A DNA stretch of 64,000 nt from NCBI GenBank assembly GCA_029582155.1, contig CM055907.1:16314904-16378903 (forward strand). Direction: 5' to 3'. Shown piece by piece: positions 60,871 to 64,000 of the stretch. Positions within the stretch are counted from its first letter, which is position 1. Each line of letters opens with the position of its first letter. The stretch comes from Panopea generosa. Lineage: Eukaryota; Mollusca; Bivalvia; Adapedonta; Hiatellidae. The notes beneath the pieces are model-generated. The model did not search any database, had not been told where the DNA came from, and worked only from the letters and a program-made list of their open reading frames with translations. Both the position numbers and the translations under genes were made by a program.

Positions 60871-61805
60871 GGCTAAAGCTACTCAACATACATTCATGAA
60901 ACATAACAGCTGGTTCAACTACGATTAAGGGTATAAGCAGGATAACTCTGTATAAGGCTACACTACTCACCATACTTTCATGAAACATGACAGCTGGTTC
61001 CACTACGATTAAGGGTATAAGCAGGATAACTCTGTATAAGGCTACAGCTACTCACCATACTTTCATGAAACATGACAGCTGGTTCCACTACGATATAGGG
61101 TAGAAGCGGGATAACTCTGTATAAGGCTACATCTACTCACCATACTTTCATGAAACATGACAGCTGGTTCCACTACGATTAAGGCTACAAGCGGGATAAC
61201 TCTGTATAAGGCTACATCTACTCACCATACATTCATGAAACATGACAGCTGGTTCAACTACGATTAAGGGTACAAGCGGGATAACTCTGTATAAGGCTAC
61301 ACCTCTTCACCATATTTTCATGAAACATGACAGCTGGTTCCACTACGATTAAGGGTACAAGCGGGATAACTCTGTATAAGGCTACACCTCTTCACCATAT
61401 TTTCATGAAACATGACAGCTGGTTCCACTACGATTAAGGCTACAAGCAGGATAACTCTGTATAAGGCTACATCTACTCACCATACTTTCATGAAACATGA
61501 CAGCTGGTTCAACTATGATTAAGGGTACAAGCGGGATAACTCTGTATAAGGCTACACCTCTTCACCATATTTTCATGAAACATGACAGCTGGTTCCACTA
61601 CGATTAAGGCTACAAGCAGGATAACTCTGTATAAGGCTACATCTACTCACCATATTTTCATGAAACATGACAGCTGGTTCCACTACGATTAAGGGTACAA
61701 GCAGGATAACTCTATATAAGGCTACATCTACTCACCATACTTTCATGAAACATGACAGTGTTCCACTACGATTAATGCTACAAGCGGGATAACTCTCTAT
61801 AAGGC
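60871..61805 (+). repeat. 85-bp minisatellite, 11 copies
   Basis: Unit: GGCTACATCTACTCACCATA, CTTTCATGAAACATGACAGC, TGGTTCCACTACGATTAAGG, GTACAAGCGGGATAACTCTG, TATAA. Copies differ at a few positions (ACATCTACTC or ACACCTCTTC; GGGTAC or GGCTAC), and some neighbours are nearly identical, so turnover is recent. No spacers. Confidence 0.95.
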
Positions 61806-61963
61806 AGATGCATTAACTCTTTGATAATTAGACATTTTGATTTAAGTTTTTTATAAATAAGATATTAATTGCAAATGATTAGATATGTTCCGTATTAAAA
61901 AAAAATGATACGTACAGATTATAAGTACCGTGGCGTTTTGGTTACACTCTATTATTAGAATTG

Positions 61964-62163
61964 TTAGATTTTAATACGTGAATATTTCATTAGCTCGACT
62001 CTTCTAGGCGGGCTTTTGTAATACCCTATGTCGACATAGGCGTCCCACATAGACAGCTGCTTAATAACTTCAACAAATGTTGATATATTCAATTTTAAAT
62101 GGTACCCATAATTTCTTATCGCAAGAACATGCAGTTGCAGGGAATTGAAATCCAACTCAGCAT
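61964..62163 (-). CDS. candidate exon, unknown protein
   Basis: Seen: a strong acceptor (branch-like GCTGATA, pyrimidine tract CTTTTTTGTTGTTAATG, then TTACAG) ends at 62164. The frame then enters with two leading bases and stays open 65 codons to TAA. Peptide: AELDFNSLQLHVLAIRNYGY, KLNISTFVEVIKQL, MWDAYVDIGYY and PPRRVELM. Leu/Ile spacing (SLQLHVLAI, YHLKLNI) is leucine-rich-repeat-like. It is either a terminal exon or an internal exon whose donor I cannot place (GGGTATTA and CACGTATTA are weak). Same strand and phase as 57224-57480. Confidence 0.42.
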
Positions 62164-62628
62164 CTGTAATTTAACATTAACAACAAAAAAGTATTTTTAT
62201 CAGCGTTATTAAAACGAACATTTGATTCTCTTGATTATTGTTAAATTCATAAATCAGATTGCATATCTCATTATAGTATAGTATGTGATATAAATCCACC
62301 TGGCGTATTTTAATTTTCATACATAATGGTTCGTATTAAAGATAACACTATTATGACTATTTCCATAAAAGAATCGTTTATTCTTTATTTTATGACTGAT
62401 CAAGTAAATAAATATATACAAGAAAATTGATAGGAACATTTTGGTTTGGATTTTATGCTTCATTATTTGAATACTTTTACATATAGTTCATGGATTAGTC
62501 AGAAAGAATGTGTTTGGTAGTTTTTAAACATAATTAAATAAAGACAAAGTTCTTGATAAAATTGATAAGCTCATTTTATGCTTTATTTATAAATTTAATT
62601 TATATAAAAAATTAAGCATTTCAATAAA
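62164..62628. other. probable intron, no other feature
   Basis: AT-rich sequence upstream of the acceptor at 62164. Confidence 0.35.
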
Positions 62629-62852
<224 letters not shown>

Positions 62853-63380
62853 ATGATGATATTTGCATAAAGGTTATGGACAGAAGAGCTGAGGAAGCCG
62901 ATAGTAGCATTATAGGGGTTTAACTCATCCCCTTTGAACTAGTCATTTTGGCGAGCAGAATACGATAATTGTTAATGGACAAAACCATGAAATCATTTTA
63001 AATCCTTAACAGAGATTGTCATCGAATGTGTTAGTATCTCGTGATGTGATATTTCTGAAGGGAAAATCCTTAAATGCTCCGGATGCCTCGGCTGCATTGG
63101 AATGCTTTTGAATTAAAACAACAACAATGTTACCCATGAGTAATTCCGGTAACGTGTCAAAGTACAATGACATGAACATTAAAGCAGTTCAATGGTAGCG
63201 ATTAAGTCAGCAACCCTGATGATTAATTATATTTCTAACAACAGAACACAGTCATAGAGAAAAAAGTTGTTTAACACTGTTTTTACAACTTCATTAGACA
63301 TTTAAAACTAAAATCGAGCATGTTCTCATCGTGGAAAAAGGTAATTCAAAAACGAACTCTGCGAGACGGTTCGTACTCAC

Positions 63381-63503
63381 CACTGACTGATCCAGAAGAG
63401 AGCAAAGGATCAAATAATTCCTAATTAAAAATGTTAAATTATCTAACAGATTCTGGTAGCCATATTTTAAGATAATATAATAATACTCCGGGACCGTATT
63501 CAT
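63381..63503 (-). CDS. candidate first coding exon
   Basis: Seen: ATG at 63503 (in-frame TGA just upstream, weak Kozak with T at -3), 41 open codons, then GTG followed by GTGAGTAC, a strong donor, in phase 0. Peptide MNTVPEYYYIILKYGYQNLL, then FLIRNYLILCSLLDQSV: helical and hydrophobic, not a clean signal peptide. About 105 bases of 5' leader would separate it from a start site set by the TATA box at 63633-63641. Inference: start of a minus-strand gene whose later exons may include 62163-61964 and 57480-57224, although a phase-0 end requires at least one more exon before those. Unrecognised family. Confidence 0.38.
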
Positions 63504-63632
63504 TCAATAACTAAAGAGTCTTCATTTATTTTTCAATGTAATGAAAGAACGGAAATACGATACTTAACATAACATATCAACATTTGCTTGCTATGAAAAT
63601 ACACATCACAGTTATACTGATAAACCCACCTT

Positions 63633-63641
63633 CCTTTTATA
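63633..63641 (-). promoter_or_regulatory. TATA box
   Basis: TATAAAAGG on the minus strand, directly after the YY1/CCAAT-like module and 130 bases before the candidate ATG at 63503. Expected transcription start near 63610. Confidence 0.5.
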
Positions 63642-63643
63642 AG

Positions 63644-63720
63644 TGACATGACGTGAGCTGTCAATCAAAGTAGTCGATACTCCAATCAGCGATCGATATA
63701 ATTACCGAGGCCGCCATTTT
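63644..63720 (-). promoter_or_regulatory. promoter-like YY1/CCAAT module, copy 2
   Basis: Minus strand reads AAAATGGCGGCC, ATCGATC, CTGATTGG, ATCGA and TTTGATTGACAGC in exactly the spacing of 3134-3210. I count about 60 identical positions of 77 without a gap; the motif blocks are fully conserved, the linkers are not. Here it abuts a TATA box and points to the candidate exon at 63503. Upstream similarity (CAAGTTAAT, TTACTTAGA) continues with a small duplication. Known: YY1, NF-Y and ATCGAT sites are typical proximal promoter parts. Confidence 0.55.
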
Positions 63721-64000
63721 TTCCTTTAAAAAGCTAATGGTATCTAAGTAAACACTACATTGTATTACATTGTATTAACTTGGAGGCAAAATGCCACGTG
63801 GCCAGTAAGCGGTAGTCTCGCTCGCGTCAGATCATTTAGTGAAAAAAAAACATTGCGTTAAATTGTTCACGGTGACGTATTAAGAAACAAAAATGATATT
63901 CAATGTGGAAAAGGCAACAATAAGGAATATACATATACTTAATATAATAATAGTGGAAGATAACCTCCTTATTCTTGACAAGTTGAATAGTACTAAACCA
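63721..64000. other. upstream flank of the candidate promoter
   Basis: CACGTGGCCAG at 63795 contains an E-box-type CACGTG, and a short G+C-richer patch (63790-63830) follows. No exon seen. Confidence 0.35.

Overview
The window looks like intergenic and intronic chromosomal DNA from a metazoan, most likely a bivalve mollusc. It is strongly AT-rich and gene-poor. It carries several families of tRNA-headed SINEs, three or four decayed LINE 3' ends of a kind I associate with bivalves, long minisatellites and many microsatellites. There is no prokaryotic gene packing, no operon and no intact mobile-element ORF. Assignment to bivalves rests on remembered repeat styles, not a search.

Only one host gene is recognisable: the first coding exon of a neuroligin-like / type-B carboxylesterase-fold protein on the minus strand (41576-42032), with signal peptide and EDCLYLNV signature. 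Its remaining exons are not visible. Six further short coding-looking pieces are proposed as candidate exons, all minus strand and mostly behind plausible splice acceptors: 20622-20899 (membrane segment plus tail), 36254-36436, 46213-46470 (membrane segment plus tail), 57224-57480 (leucine-rich-repeat-like end), 61964-62163, and 63381-63503 (first exon with a strong donor). The last lies downstream of a TATA box and a compact YY1/CCAAT-like module. Two plus-strand small ORFs (35732-36016 with a signal peptide; 48459-48701 with one membrane segment) are weaker.

Layout. 1-19 kb: mostly unique AT-rich DNA, a promoter-like module at 3.1 kb, SINEs at 7.3, 8.6 and 11.1 kb, members of dispersed unknown repeats, a TG microsatellite and a 47-bp minisatellite. 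19-20 kb: a long-inverted-repeat MITE and a SINE. 20-34 kb: candidate exon, LINE ends at 24.0 and 31.6 kb, CAA, G and TG tracts, a dispersed repeat carrying a hairpin insertion, and a SINE at 33 kb. 34-47 kb: SINEs, a SINE whose tRNA-like head has become a 34-bp minisatellite, the neuroligin-like exon and a candidate receptor-like terminal exon. 47-57 kb: LINE end at 52.5-53.2 kb and SINEs. 57-63.8 kb: a dense cluster of tandem arrays (67-bp, ATTC/198-bp, G tract, 85-bp, ATGT/TG/CGTG) interleaved with minus-strand candidate exons and the TATA-containing promoter.

The most interesting observations are an ungapped 77-bp promoter-like module present twice in opposite orientations near the two ends of the window, one copy sitting directly on a TATA box upstream of a candidate first exon, and a minisatellite that visibly arose inside a SINE.
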